From Paenibacillus kobensis NBRC 15729 (lineage in GTDB: Bacteria > Bacillota > Bacilli > Paenibacillales > Paenibacillaceae), in the NCBI RefSeq assembly GCF_004000825.1, contig NZ_BILZ01000043.1, positions 1 to 51,929 on the forward strand: DNA of 51,929 nt. Direction: 5' to 3'. The position numbers and the translations under genes were made by a program. The notes beneath the pieces were generated by a model. That model was not told the DNA's origin. It saw only the letters and a list, made by a program, of their open reading frames with translations, and ran no database searches. This document shows, in pieces, positions 35,470-44,364 of the stretch. Positions within the stretch are counted from its first letter, which is position 1, and each line of letters starts with the position of its first letter.

Positions 35470-36174
35470 ATGAGAATCTACCCGTCTGCCCGTTCAACCC
35501 CTACACCGGCCATCACTCGCGTACAGCGTTCCAGGCCTTACGCCGATTACCGTCTTCTGGACGAGCATGACCCGCTCGTTCATTCCGGTGCGGATGAGCA
35601 GCGGCGGCATTCTGCCGCTGTTGATGCGGCCCAATCCGTTGCGGTACTCATGCTGCGGATCGCTGGATTGAAAGGAGCTTTAGAACGAGGCGCCATTGCA
35701 TTTAGACGTAATGAGCTATCCAGCTCTGAAGCCGAACACCGCTGCATCCATCCGCTCATCGATAAGCTGAATGATTGTTTGCTCGTATTCGATGAACATC
35801 CTGCTCTTCGCCGGAGCTGGCGGCAAGCGTTAATCGAGCCGTTCACTCCCCCGCACATTCAACAGTGCGGGATTGTCCTCGACGAGCACTTCCTCGTTTA
35901 TGAATCATCGGACACGCATTCCAACCGTCGGGACAACCGTCTGTCGAAACGCGAACGAGGCGGGCAAGAAGTGATGAATGCTGTCTTCGGACGTCATGGC
36001 GCTGCCTCGGCACTGAGGCTCGTCATCGAGAGCCTTGAGCGCTCGCCCGCTTCTGCCTTGTTAGATTCAGATGTCCTTACGCAATTGCACAGCACGGTGG
36101 GCACGGTCTATTCCCCGTTCATGCGTATGCAGGCATTGCAACGAGTAAGCTTGCTGCTCAGCGTAAAAGGCTAG
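35470..36174 (+). CDS. Hypothetical soluble protein
   Basis: A 234-residue protein with no signal peptide or membrane span. It is mostly helical with a charged middle (RRDNRLSKRERGGQEVMN) and no motif I recognise. The ATG at 35470 is nine bases after a long AGGAGGAGG run, so translation is likely strong. It follows the small Sm-like gene on the same strand after about 125 bp and may be co-transcribed. Confidence 0.7.
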   Translation: MRIYPSARSTPTPAITRVQRSRPYADYRLLDEHDPLVHSGADEQRRHSAAVDAAQSVAVLMLRIAGLKGALERGAIAFRRNELSSSEAEHRCIHPLIDKLNDCLLVFDEHPALRRSWRQALIEPFTPPHIQQCGIVLDEHFLVYESSDTHSNRRDNRLSKRERGGQEVMNAVFGRHGAASALRLVIESLERSPASALLDSDVLTQLHSTVGTVYSPFMRMQALQRVSLLLSVKG

Positions 36175-36195
36175 GCGCCCTCCCCTTCCCCCCTG

Positions 36196-37605
36196 CTACG
36201 GGATCAGCAATATATCTACGGTCTCCCCTGCTGCCGCGCCTGCCGATCCCGAAGGAATAAGCGCCAGCCCGTCCGCTGCCGGAATCGAAACCATCATGCT
36301 GGACTTCGCGAAGCCAAGAGGTTCCGCAATCCTGTAACCTTGGCTATCACGCAGACTAACTCGTACATACCGGTCATGCGGACTCCCCTTGTCAAAGCCG
36401 GAGGCCAGCCGCGCCTGGACAACTCTGGGAAGAGGCTTCGATTCGCCTTGCAGAGCGAGCAGCGCCGGTCTAACGAACAGTTCGAAGCCGACGAAGCAAG
36501 CACCGGGGTTGCCGGATAAAGCGAACAGCAGCTTGCCTCCTATCCGGGCGGCCGATGTCGGACTGCCCGGACGCATCGATACACGATTGAACAGCAGCTC
36601 ATCCTCACCATCCGCGGCGTCGATGCGGTGCAACTCCTCATCTCCGCCGCTCTCACGCAGGCCGCGAGCGGTGTCCCGTCTCAGAACGGAACGCATCAGC
36701 TCGGCCATTACATCGTAATCGCCCACCGATACGCCGCCTGTCGTTACGATGATATCCGCGGTGTCCCACGCCTCGCGCAACGCTTCCCGAACAGCCGGCA
36801 GCTCGTCCGGCAAGCTCCCGTACATCTCCGCTTCTCCGCCGCTCTGTTCCACCATAGCCGCCAGCATCGCGCTGTTGCTGTCTCGGATTTGTCCGGGACG
36901 CAGCGGCTGTCCGACCGGCAGCAATTCGCTCCCCGTCGCGAATATTGCGATGCGTGGACGCGCGCAGACCGGCACTTCGGTATAACCGAATGTGCCAAGC
37001 AATGCCACATGGCCCGGCCGAATAAGCTCGCCCCGTTCGATGAGCGGTGCACCCTTCTGCAGCTCTTCACCGCGGGGAGCAATATGCTGGCCGGTCTGCG
37101 CCGGTTGCTTGATCCGGACGTATCCGTCATCTGCAGATCCCGCTCGTCTGCTGAATTCGATGCCGGACGCCGCGCCAGCCTCCGCGTCGACCGTCTGCTC
37201 CAGCATAACAACCGCATCAGCCTGCTCCGGAATCATCGCTCCGGTCATAATCCGCATCGCTGTGCCAGGCATAAGCGCCTCCGGTGCATCGCCTGCCGCA
37301 ACCGTTCCGGCAATGCGGAGCACGGCTGGACAATCAGGCGCCGCGCCGGCCACTTCCTCGGCTCTGACGGCGAAGCCGTCTACGCCTGAGCGATCGAACG
37401 GCGGCCAATCGCATGTCGCATGCATCCTTCGTGCCGCTCGTCTGCCTCCGCTTCGATGAAGCGGCACCATGTCCATTCTTGCCTTCCTCTCCATCCATGC
37501 CTCAACCGTTTCCATAATCCGCGACTGGGCTTCTGCCACTTTAACCGACCGCCGGCGAAACCGGCTGCCAAGCTTGTCCTGAAGTTCCGTTCCGTTTGCT
37601 CCCAT
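36196..37605 (-). CDS. moeA: Molybdopterin molybdenumtransferase MoeA
   Basis: A 469-residue enzyme that inserts molybdate into adenylylated molybdopterin. Seen: PPFDRSGVDGFAVRAEE (family-typical PPFdxSxmDGyA), domain III with TGSELLPVGQPLRPGQIRDSNS and TTGGVSVGDYD, and the C-terminal domain IV (GNPGACFVGFELFVRP). The ATG at 37605 has AAGGCGGTGA seven bases upstream; the GTG nine codons earlier is less likely. Divergent from mobB, so both serve molybdenum cofactor synthesis. The N-terminal helix is longer than usual. Confidence 0.92.
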   Translation of the reverse strand: MGANGTELQDKLGSRFRRRSVKVAEAQSRIMETVEAWMERKARMDMVPLHRSGGRRAARRMHATCDWPPFDRSGVDGFAVRAEEVAGAAPDCPAVLRIAGTVAAGDAPEALMPGTAMRIMTGAMIPEQADAVVMLEQTVDAEAGAASGIEFSRRAGSADDGYVRIKQPAQTGQHIAPRGEELQKGAPLIERGELIRPGHVALLGTFGYTEVPVCARPRIAIFATGSELLPVGQPLRPGQIRDSNSAMLAAMVEQSGGEAEMYGSLPDELPAVREALREAWDTADIIVTTGGVSVGDYDVMAELMRSVLRRDTARGLRESGGDEELHRIDAADGEDELLFNRVSMRPGSPTSAARIGGKLLFALSGNPGACFVGFELFVRPALLALQGESKPLPRVVQARLASGFDKGSPHDRYVRVSLRDSQGYRIAEPLGFAKSSMMVSIPAADGLALIPSGSAGAAAGETVDILLIP

Positions 37606-37763
37606 ATCCGAGTCACCGCCTTCATATTCCACTAATTGTTATTGTATCAAATGACGGACGCCGGCTCTACCTCATCCCCATACTTTCAGCCGGAAGCGCA
37701 AGGTGCTACAATCGACGTATTACAGGCCTAATCGCGGGCTAAGCCACGTCCAGGAGGCATTCT

Positions 37764-38327
37764 ATGACGGTCAACAGCCATTCGGGGAAACGCCCCGTCG
37801 TCGTCCAAGTCGTCGGATACAAAAATACCGGCAAGACGACGATCGTCTGCCGGTTAACGGAGAGTCTAAAACAAAGCGGATATACAGTCGCAACGATTAA
37901 GCACGACGCGCACGATTTCGATATCGATCACGAAGGAACCGACACATGGAAACATACGCTAGCCGGCGCGGACATGACGATCATTACTTCGCCCCATCGG
38001 ACGGCCATGCTGCAGCGTGAGCCGTTCTCGCTTGAACAGCTGGCCGAACGCTGCAGCCATGTCGACTGGATATTGGCGGAAGGGTTCAAAACAGCGGACT
38101 ATCCGAAGCTAATTATCGTCCGGTCCATCGAAGACGCAGGTCTGGCGGGCAGCCTAAGCAACCCCGCCGCCGTAATTGTCTGGCCGGACACGCCCGAAAC
38201 GGTCACTGCCTCGCTTCATGACCGGCCAGACAAGCTTCCGGTCATCGGTCTGAACGATACGGATCAGATACTCCGCATCCTTCAACACATACGAGACGAA
38301 GCCTCTAATCAACCTAGTCCCTTATGA
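37764..38327 (+). CDS. mobB: Molybdopterin-guanine dinucleotide biosynthesis protein B
   Basis: A 187-residue GTP-binding adaptor for molybdenum cofactor maturation. P-loop G18-YKNTGKT25, then the family-typical TIKHDAHDFDIDHEGTDTWKH and a WILAEGFK segment. AGGAGG lies six bases before the ATG. A TACAAT at about 37707 could be the -10 box with a poor -35 17 bp before it. Convergent with liaR 31 bp downstream. Confidence 0.93.
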   Translation: MTVNSHSGKRPVVVQVVGYKNTGKTTIVCRLTESLKQSGYTVATIKHDAHDFDIDHEGTDTWKHTLAGADMTIITSPHRTAMLQREPFSLEQLAERCSHVDWILAEGFKTADYPKLIIVRSIEDAGLAGSLSNPAAVIVWPDTPETVTASLHDRPDKLPVIGLNDTDQILRILQHIRDEASNQPSPL

Positions 38328-38358
38328 GCTTGAGGTGTATGTAACGCAAACGTATCGC

Positions 38359-39039
38359 CTATTCCGCCAATCCGTGCTTGTGAGCGTAGATCGCCGCTTG
38401 CGTACGGTCGTCAACACCGAGCTTGGAGAAAATGTTCGTGACGTGGAACTTCACCGTCTTAATGCCGATGAACAACTCGTCTGCAACCTCCTGATTCGAC
38501 TTGCCCTGCGCGACAAGCTTCAGCACATCCATCTCGCGCTCTGTCAGCTGCTCATGCGCTTTGGCAGCCGTCTGCTGCGGCTGACGGAACCGGTTCATCA
38601 TCTTCGCCGCTACTTGCGACTCCAATACGGATTGTCCTCGGGCAGCCGCTCTAATCGCATCCGCGATTTCGTTCGCCCGGGACGTCTTGAGCAAGTAGCT
38701 GAACGCTCCTGCTTCGATGACCGGATACAGCTTGCTGTCATCCAAATAACTGGTCAAGACGATCACTTTACAGTCCGGATACAGCTCCAAAATTTTACGG
38801 GTTGTCTCGACCCCGTCCATTCCGTCCATCACAAGGTCCATCAGCACGACATCAGGTTTATAGGCTTGTGCCAATCGGATGCCGTCGAACCCATTGCTAG
38901 CTTCCCCAACGACCTCGATTCCGTCCTCCGTATCCAATACCGCTGCCAGGCCGATCCGCACCATCTCATGATCGTCAACCAACAGCACTTTAATCGATTG
39001 CCCGATTTCCGTCTCGTTTCTATGTCCGACCGTTTCCAT
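38359..39039 (-). CDS. liaR: LiaR-like response regulator
   Basis: A 226-residue NarL/LuxR-type regulator. Receiver domain with acidic pocket VDDHE and phospho-acceptor D68 (VLMDLVM), then a LuxR HTH (LTEREMDVLKLVAQGKSNQEVADELFIGIKTVKFHVTNIF in outline). Last gene of the envelope-stress operon, 15 bp after the kinase gene, with GAGGAAG before the ATG. By similarity to LiaR it should activate its own operon on cell-wall damage. Confidence 0.88.
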   Translation of the reverse strand: METVGHRNETEIGQSIKVLLVDDHEMVRIGLAAVLDTEDGIEVVGEASNGFDGIRLAQAYKPDVVLMDLVMDGMDGVETTRKILELYPDCKVIVLTSYLDDSKLYPVIEAGAFSYLLKTSRANEIADAIRAAARGQSVLESQVAAKMMNRFRQPQQTAAKAHEQLTEREMDVLKLVAQGKSNQEVADELFIGIKTVKFHVTNIFSKLGVDDRTQAAIYAHKHGLAE

Positions 39040-39054
39040 CTTCCTCGTCTCCTC

Positions 39055-40041
39055 TTATTCCGCCGCTCTCGCCGGAATCCATATATCGATCATCGTCCCC
39101 GCCCCCACCTTGCTCTCGATCTCCAGCGACCCGCCCATTTCGAGCACCCGCTCCTCCATCGTCAGCAAGCCGTACGAAGAATGTTTTCTCTCTTCGACAT
39201 CGAATCCAACTCCATCGTCCGAGAACGTCAACTGAACCTGCCTGCCATAGCCCGTCAGCCGTATCGTCATGGATTGCGCTTTCGAATGGCGGAGTGTATT
39301 GGAGATCGCCTCCTGCGCAATTCGGAACAGATGGTCCTCCGATTGCGTGTCGAGCATCATCTCGCCTTCCACCACCAGATGGATCGTCATCGACGTTTTC
39401 TGTTGAAGCTCCGCAACAAGCACCTGCAGCGCCTCACCTAAATTTTTACCATCTAGATGCACCGGACGCAAATGAAGCAGCAGCGCGCGCATTTCGGATT
39501 GCGCCACCGCAGCCATTTCCTCAATCAGCTCAACTTGGCGCTTGGCCCGCTCCCAATCCTTCTCGATCGTCCGTCCGACAGCCGTAGCCGTCATCGAAAT
39601 CGCGAACAGCTGTTGGCTAACCGCATCATGAAGCTCCCGTGCAAGCCTCTGTCTCTCCTCGATGACAGCCGAGAATTTGACCTTCTCTTCCCACATCACG
39701 TCCGCTTCCACGTCGTCGATGTTGCGGGACTCCTCGTCTTCTGCCCGGTCAAGCGTCACGAGCGGCAGACGGCGGTGCTGACGGTCCGCGAGACGACTAA
39801 GCGCCTCCTTCAGCCTTAGCCCCTGTAAGTAGCTGTTTAACGCCGCAGCCGCAAGCGCAACCGCGATAATTGCAAGCGCGATGATAGCGCCGCGCCCTTG
39901 CAGCGTGAACACTTCCAAGTAGCCGATCCCTTGAAGCACAATCAGCAGCAATCCGATCACGATCAGCATCCAAATAATGGACTCTGCGGCCTGGCTTTTG
40001 CGCTTCGATTGGGCTTGCGGCTCTTTCTTCTTATCGGACAT
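39055..40041 (-). CDS. liaS: LiaS-like sensor histidine kinase
   Basis: A 328-residue kinase with two close N-terminal membrane segments (about 22-45 and 50-68) and a very short extracytoplasmic loop. It then has HisKA_3 with H138 (ARELHDAVSQQ) and an ATPase domain with DDGVGFD and GYGLLTMEERV-like motifs. The short sensor loop is typical of intramembrane-sensing kinases. ATG at 40041 has AAGGAG 11 bases upstream; a TTG two codons earlier has better spacing and may be the real start. Confidence 0.88.
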   Translation of the reverse strand: MSDKKKEPQAQSKRKSQAAESIIWMLIVIGLLLIVLQGIGYLEVFTLQGRGAIIALAIIAVALAAAALNSYLQGLRLKEALSRLADRQHRRLPLVTLDRAEDEESRNIDDVEADVMWEEKVKFSAVIEERQRLARELHDAVSQQLFAISMTATAVGRTIEKDWERAKRQVELIEEMAAVAQSEMRALLLHLRPVHLDGKNLGEALQVLVAELQQKTSMTIHLVVEGEMMLDTQSEDHLFRIAQEAISNTLRHSKAQSMTIRLTGYGRQVQLTFSDDGVGFDVEERKHSSYGLLTMEERVLEMGGSLEIESKVGAGTMIDIWIPARAAE

Positions 40042-40084
40042 GGGCAACCGTACTCCTTCTACCCTAAGCAATTAGACAAGCCGA

Positions 40085-40114
40085 AAGGCGGTCCGCTCAT
40101 AGCGGTCCGCCCTT
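40085..40114 (-). terminator. Possible attenuator between pspA and liaS
   Basis: GGCGG-A-CCGCT / AGCGG-A-CCGCC on the minus strand, a stem with one internal A:A mismatch and a 3-nt loop, with T-rich sequence after it. It sits in the 89-bp gap between the PspA and LiaS genes and could reduce kinase/regulator expression relative to the upstream genes. Confidence 0.5.
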
Positions 40115-40130
40115 ATCGATCAGCTGGCCG

Positions 40131-40817
40131 TTATTGCTCGGCGCCGCTGTTCAATTTCTTCTTCAACGCTTCAAGCTGCTCGTCGACTTTCACACGCTTC
40201 TCGAAGTCGATCGTCGTTCCGATAGCTCCGCCATGGAATCCATGCGGCGTACGAAGTACTTCTGCTTCAGCCTCGAGCTGCATAATCTTCTCTTCCATCC
40301 GGTTAAAGCCGCGCGCCGCGCTGCCGTGGCCGATCGATTGCTGCGTAGACGACAGCTCTGCCATTTGTTTCTTTGCCTTCGCCAGTTGAGCGCGGGCCGC
40401 CAGCTCATTACGTTTGTTGCGGAGCTGGTAGAATTGTTCCTTCATGCCGTGCAGTTGCTGCATAAGCTCATCAGCTTGCACTTTCGCTTGAGCGTGAAGC
40501 TCCGTATATTCCGGAATTTTCTGTTCGTAAGCGATTTTGTCTTCCAGCAGCTTGCGCGCTTGTTCTTCTGCACCGGCACGCAGTGCCGCTTCTGCCTTCG
40601 TCTCAAGAGCTGCCGAAGTGCTGACCGCTTCCTCCAGACGTTGTTTCATACGGCGTTCGTTCGTCAATTGTTTCGCTACCGTTACTTCCGCTTGGCGAAT
40701 TTCTTCCTCCATGTCGCGGAGATATTGATTCAGCATAATAACCGGATCTTCCACTTTATCCAATAACTCATTCACCGAAGCCTTCGTCAAATCTTTCATG
40801 CGTTTAAAGATACCCAT
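40131..40817 (-). CDS. PspA/IM30 family protein (second paralogue)
   Basis: A 228-residue coiled-coil protein (nearly all helical) of the PspA/LiaH/IM30 family, which coats and protects stressed membranes as ESCRT-III-like oligomers. N-terminal [24 protein letters not shown] is the membrane-binding helix. It starts one base after the PspC stop, with GGGAG nine bases upstream. It differs clearly from the other PspA at 41313-41993. Followed by the possible attenuator. Confidence 0.93.
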   Translation of the reverse strand: MGIFKRMKDLTKASVNELLDKVEDPVIMLNQYLRDMEEEIRQAEVTVAKQLTNERRMKQRLEEAVSTSAALETKAEAALRAGAEEQARKLLEDKIAYEQKIPEYTELHAQAKVQADELMQQLHGMKEQFYQLRNKRNELAARAQLAKAKKQMAELSSTQQSIGHGSAARGFNRMEEKIMQLEAEAEVLRTPHGFHGGAIGTTIDFEKRVKVDEQLEALKKKLNSGAEQ

Positions 40818-40818
40818 C

Positions 40819-41316
40819 TTAAAACTCTCCCTTCTCATACTTTGCGAGTTTAGCTTTCAATTCATCCAATTCTTTGCGAAGCGCCTTGCGCTCCAAATCT
40901 TCCATCATCGAGTCCAACTGGCTCGACGCCGGTTTGCTGCTGCCAAATGGCGGTTGCTGCGGGGGATTCGTGTATGGACCGCCAGCTTGTTGACCCGGTC
41001 CGCCATAATGCGGTCCGTTGTTGAAGCCGTTGTGTCCTTGCGATCCGCCTGCTTGGCCATAGCCGCCGTCGAAAGGACGGTTGCCTTGACCGTATCCATA
41101 GCCGCCGTATCCGTAATTCGGATTCGTGTAATACGGATCTTTCGGTACGACGAATGCAGCCAATATATAAATCGGAATGATGGTTCCTCCGGAGAACACG
41201 GCCAGCACGATCATCAGAATTCGGATCAGTGTAGCGTCTACGCCCATCCATTCTGCTAATCCGCCGCATAGTCCGAACAGCTTCTTATCCCGACTTGACC
41301 GATACATCTTACTCAT
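40819..41316 (-). CDS. PspC-domain membrane protein
   Basis: A 165-residue protein: PspC domain (about 5-60) with [22 protein letters not shown] and a membrane span ([21 protein letters not shown]), a Gly/Tyr/Asn/Pro-rich linker (about 64-125), and a C-terminal helix ([24 protein letters not shown]) that resembles a coiled-coil docking segment. Its start overlaps the stop of the upstream PspA gene (ATGA), indicating coupled translation. Probably a membrane anchor or partner for one or both PspA proteins. Confidence 0.88.
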   Translation of the reverse strand: MSKMYRSSRDKKLFGLCGGLAEWMGVDATLIRILMIVLAVFSGGTIIPIYILAAFVVPKDPYYTNPNYGYGGYGYGQGNRPFDGGYGQAGGSQGHNGFNNGPHYGGPGQQAGGPYTNPPQQPPFGSSKPASSQLDSMMEDLERKALRKELDELKAKLAKYEKGEF

Positions 41317-41993
41317 GAGGAGGACGACCACCCTTCTTTCTCCAGTTTCCGTTTCAATTGCTCGAGCTCACGCTCGACAACGGATTGTACGCGTTGGCCC
41401 GTTTCCGTAAGAAACTCGGTGCCGATCCGGCGGAGATCCCGCAAGCTCTTCGCCTCAAGCTCCATGTCGTTGATCCGGTCTTCCAACCGCCGGAACATGC
41501 TCACCGGCTCTTGGCCCTGCGCACCATAACGTGCGTTCATTCGTTGCTGCAACCGCAGCGATTCCATTCGAGCTGCATAGTATTCACGTTTGTCATAGAC
41601 GCTCTGATACTCATTCCGAAGTTCCCGCAGCTGCTCTTCCAGATCCAGTACGTTCTGGTTCGATTGCTCATACAGCTCGCGGTATTGAACCGAACGTTCT
41701 TCCGCGGACTGCTTCTCGAGCAATGCGATGCGGGCCAGGTTCTCTTCTCCCGCCTTAAGCGCCGTCATCGCTTGCTGTTCCCGCTTCTCTTTCGTTTGTT
41801 CCGCTTGCAGCCATTGCGCTTTCAAATGGTTGTTATGTCCTGCATATTGCTGATACAGCTTCTCGCACTGAATGATCTCTTCTCGTGTCGACCATAGAAA
41901 CTGATCGATCATCTTAACCGGATCTTCCGCACTCTCTAATCGTTCGTTCAGCGTTGCTACCGTTATATCGCGTACCCTTCTCATGATACTCAT
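41313..41993 (-). CDS. PspA/IM30 (LiaH-like) family protein (first paralogue)
   Basis: A 226-residue all-helical PspA-family protein with N-terminal SIMRRVRDITVATLNERLESAEDP. It is in the LiaH position right after a LiaI-like gene. AAGGAGGGG lies eight bases before the ATG. Overlaps the PspC gene by four bases. Two PspA paralogues in one operon suggest mixed or sequential polymers. Confidence 0.92.
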   Translation of the reverse strand: MSIMRRVRDITVATLNERLESAEDPVKMIDQFLWSTREEIIQCEKLYQQYAGHNNHLKAQWLQAEQTKEKREQQAMTALKAGEENLARIALLEKQSAEERSVQYRELYEQSNQNVLDLEEQLRELRNEYQSVYDKREYYAARMESLRLQQRMNARYGAQGQEPVSMFRRLEDRINDMELEAKSLRDLRRIGTEFLTETGQRVQSVVERELEQLKRKLEKEGWSSSS

Positions 41994-42035
41994 CGGCTCC
42001 GCCCCTCCTTCTATCACAATGGATATTGCTTATGT

Positions 42036-42326
42036 TTAGTAATTACGTTTGCTTTTCACGAGCGACACACCGTACACGACAAGTGCGATTGCAATCAGCA
42101 ACATAATCAGGTGGCTGAATTTGCTCAGTACCAACAATCCGCCGAAGCCGACCAGCAATCCGCCAATTACTTTGTTTCCGTTACGCCAGCCGACCACCCC
42201 AAGACCGAGTAGAATGAATGGGAACAAAAACTTGATAATCCCGCCTAATGCGATACCCAGAAGTGGCAGCGCGATGATTGCGCCGATGACGATTAATACG
42301 ATTCCTTTTGTCGAATTCATATTCAT
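42036..42326 (-). CDS. LiaI-like/LiaF-N small membrane protein
   Basis: A 96-residue protein with three to four hydrophobic segments (about 7-25, 28-45, 50-66, 70-88) and short loops, resembling the LiaI-LiaF transmembrane region. The LiaF C-terminal domain is absent and no liaF gene is seen in the operon. It is the first gene, and so most strongly transcribed. The ATG at 42326 has AAGGCGGTGA eight bases upstream. Confidence 0.8.
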   Translation of the reverse strand: MNMNSTKGIVLIVIGAIIALPLLGIALGGIIKFLFPFILLGLGVVGWRNGNKVIGGLLVGFGGLLVLSKFSHLIMLLIAIALVVYGVSLVKSKRNY

Positions 42327-42374
42327 TTCTATCTTCACCGCCTTTCGTTGTTCTTGTGTGAACCTTATGTCCTT

Positions 42375-42403
42375 ATTCTAGGTGATAACGCATTGGTTCA
42401 AAA
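42375..42403 (-). promoter_or_regulatory. Candidate promoter of the lia/psp operon
   Basis: On the minus strand, -35-like TTTTGA (42403-42398) and -10 TAGAAT (42380-42375) with a 17-bp spacer, about 50 bp before the first gene. The weak -35 fits activator dependence. Confidence 0.45.
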
Positions 42404-42428
42404 CAGACCCACGGCTGTTTTTGTGACT

Positions 42429-42451
42429 GGACCTAGGTCGGGGGACCGTCC
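42429..42451. promoter_or_regulatory. Candidate LiaR-type activator site
   Basis: A GGACC-rich segment with palindrome GACCTAGGTC and a second GGACC, about 26 bp upstream of the -35 box. The position fits an activator site; assignment to LiaR is by context only. The rest of the gap 42327-42665 holds only this and the terminator at 42516. Confidence 0.35.
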
Positions 42452-42515
42452 AAACTATAGGCTTAAGCGACACTCAGACCAATGGAATTCATTGCGGAAT
42501 AGGCTCTAATTATAG

Positions 42516-42546
42516 AAAAGGCACCCTCCCATGTCAGGGAGGGTGC
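42516..42546 (-). terminator. Terminator of the Lpl-type importer operon
   Basis: GCACCCTCCC (42521-42530) pairs perfectly with GGGAGGGTGC (42537-42546). On the minus strand it is followed by CTTTT, about 120 bp after the binding-protein stop. Confidence 0.85.
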
Positions 42547-42665
42547 ATCAATTGGGTGAGGGGGAATTACGAAATACGATAAATCCAAGGTGCTGCCATT
42601 TACTGCGTCATGCTATTGCTACCGTCAGCTACTTACTGCATAACGGTTAACAACCAATAAGTTGC

Positions 42666-44240
42666 TTACTTCGCAGCCAAGTATTCGTTCAACTGCTTTT
42701 GCTTCTCAGCGACGATTTTCTCAACGCCGGCTTTGATCAATTTGTCCTTGTACTCCGGAAGCACTTTGTCTACATCAACCGAGCCCGTTTCCAGAGCCGT
42801 TTGATATTGACGGTCGATGTTAACGATTGCGCTTACTTCCGCTTTCACAGGGTCGCTGTTGAAGACGAAGCCGAGTCCTGGCGATACTTTAGGACCTTCG
42901 TTGAACTTACGGAATTGATCCCATTTGTCAGGTGCTTCATTATTGAACACATAGTTCAGGAATTGGTTACCGAACATCCAAGCTGCGCCTGGGGAATAGT
43001 CTGCTGCTTTAGCAGCAGGCGTAATAATCTCGCCTTCACGCGTATAGTGCGTGCCTTCGATACCAAAGTTCAACAAGTTGTTGAGCTCTTTGTCCGAGTG
43101 CAGCAGGTTGATGAACATCATTGCACGTGCAGGGTCTTTGGACGTCGTCGAGATCGCAAGCATCGAACCAGCCGTCTCGCCCGTCGAAACCGTTTTCTCA
43201 TTCAATTCGATTTGTTCCAATTTGCCGCCAAGACCGAGGGACGTTTCGAGTTCTTTCGCTTTACCAGGTTTGAGGGATTGCGTAATTGCGAATACGTTGC
43301 CTGCTTTGAGTGCCTCCGTATTCATCGTCGTCGTCGTTGCAGCGTCGCTGTTGATGTAGCCTTTCGTGAAGAAGTCACGCGTAAGTTTCAGCGTATCAAC
43401 ATAACGTTGTTGGTCGTAGCTTGCTTTAACCGTCGTATCTGTCGAGTCTTTAAGAATAACACCAGGTACAGCCGTATCACCAAGAGCGTCAAAGTTACCG
43501 AGGTAGTGCGAATCGAACGTTTCGCCTTTCAGCAGGTACAGCGGCGTCAACTCAGGACGTTTAGCTTTTACCGTAGCGAATACTGCGTCCAGATCTGCGA
43601 TCGTTTTCACTTTGCTCATGTCGATTCCAAGTTCATCTGCGATATCTTTACGATACACGATACCGCCTTGTGCTGCGAGCTCTTTGTCCGTCGGTACTCC
43701 GTAGTTAATACCGTTGATTTTGGAGCCATCCAGGAATACCGGATCAAGCGTGCTCGTGATATCTTTGCCGTATTGCTCCAACAGCGGTTTCAGATCCAAG
43801 AAGGCATTTTTGCCTACGTTAACCGCATATTTGCTCCATTGAGCCGTGAAGAAAATATCTACCTTCTCACGGGAAGCGATCAGCAGGTTTACTTTATCTT
43901 CCCACGCCGTCCAGTCGATCGGCTGCAGGTCGATCGTTGCGTTAATTTTTTCTTTCAAAATTTTATTAGCTGCTTCTTCAATAACCGCTTCGTCCTTTTG
44001 CGGCGTACCTGGGTAAGTAAATACGAGTTTATACTCTTTCAGGTTCGCTGCAGCGTTCTCAGCAGGAGCAGGCTCAGTCTTCGTTGTATCTTCTGCCTTC
44101 GTCTCGTCTGTCGAAGCTGTTGTTGTCTCTTCTTTCTTCGTCTCCTCTTTGTCATCGCTCTTGCCGCACGCGGACAATGCCAGCGTGAGCGCAAGGGCAA
44201 GCATCAGGAGTACCAATGCACTTTTCTTTGCCTTAACCAT
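42666..44240 (-). CDS. LplA-type extracellular sugar-binding lipoprotein
   Basis: A 524-residue solute-binding lipoprotein with lipobox LSAC (C25), a Thr/Glu/Lys-rich spacer (about 27-65) and the long form typical of Lpl/YtcQ systems, including a C-terminal DUF3502-like region. It follows two permease genes and should deliver an oligosaccharide, possibly from pectin or another plant polymer; the ligand is not readable. GGAGGT is nine bases before the ATG. A perfect palindrome just upstream suggests separate control. Confidence 0.92.
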   Translation of the reverse strand: MVKAKKSALVLLMLALALTLALSACGKSDDKEETKKEETTTASTDETKAEDTTKTEPAPAENAAANLKEYKLVFTYPGTPQKDEAVIEEAANKILKEKINATIDLQPIDWTAWEDKVNLLIASREKVDIFFTAQWSKYAVNVGKNAFLDLKPLLEQYGKDITSTLDPVFLDGSKINGINYGVPTDKELAAQGGIVYRKDIADELGIDMSKVKTIADLDAVFATVKAKRPELTPLYLLKGETFDSHYLGNFDALGDTAVPGVILKDSTDTTVKASYDQQRYVDTLKLTRDFFTKGYINSDAATTTTMNTEALKAGNVFAITQSLKPGKAKELETSLGLGGKLEQIELNEKTVSTGETAGSMLAISTTSKDPARAMMFINLLHSDKELNNLLNFGIEGTHYTREGEIITPAAKAADYSPGAAWMFGNQFLNYVFNNEAPDKWDQFRKFNEGPKVSPGLGFVFNSDPVKAEVSAIVNIDRQYQTALETGSVDVDKVLPEYKDKLIKAGVEKIVAEKQKQLNEYLAAK

Positions 44241-44290
44241 TTTCAATTGACCTCCCATTGGTAATGGATATATATGCTAAACCGGATTGT

Positions 44291-44304
44291 TGTAACCGGT
44301 TACA
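44291..44304. promoter_or_regulatory. Perfect LacI-family palindrome before the binding-protein gene
   Basis: TGTAACCGGTTACA is a perfect 14-bp palindrome with a central CG, matching cre at 12 of 14 positions. It lies about 50 bp before the binding-protein start and 60 bp after the permease stop, so it may control a separate transcript for the binding protein. Confidence 0.5.
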
Positions 44305-44364
44305 GCCAGCGGTTAGAGGACGGCGGCTTGGCCGCCCTCTTCTCTTCATTTGATTTTAACAGCA

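Noticed and set aside
37606-37763. Molybdenum-cofactor riboswitch between moeA and mobB
   Set aside because: The gap is only 158 bp and holds promoters for both genes; I could not fit the conserved riboswitch fold.
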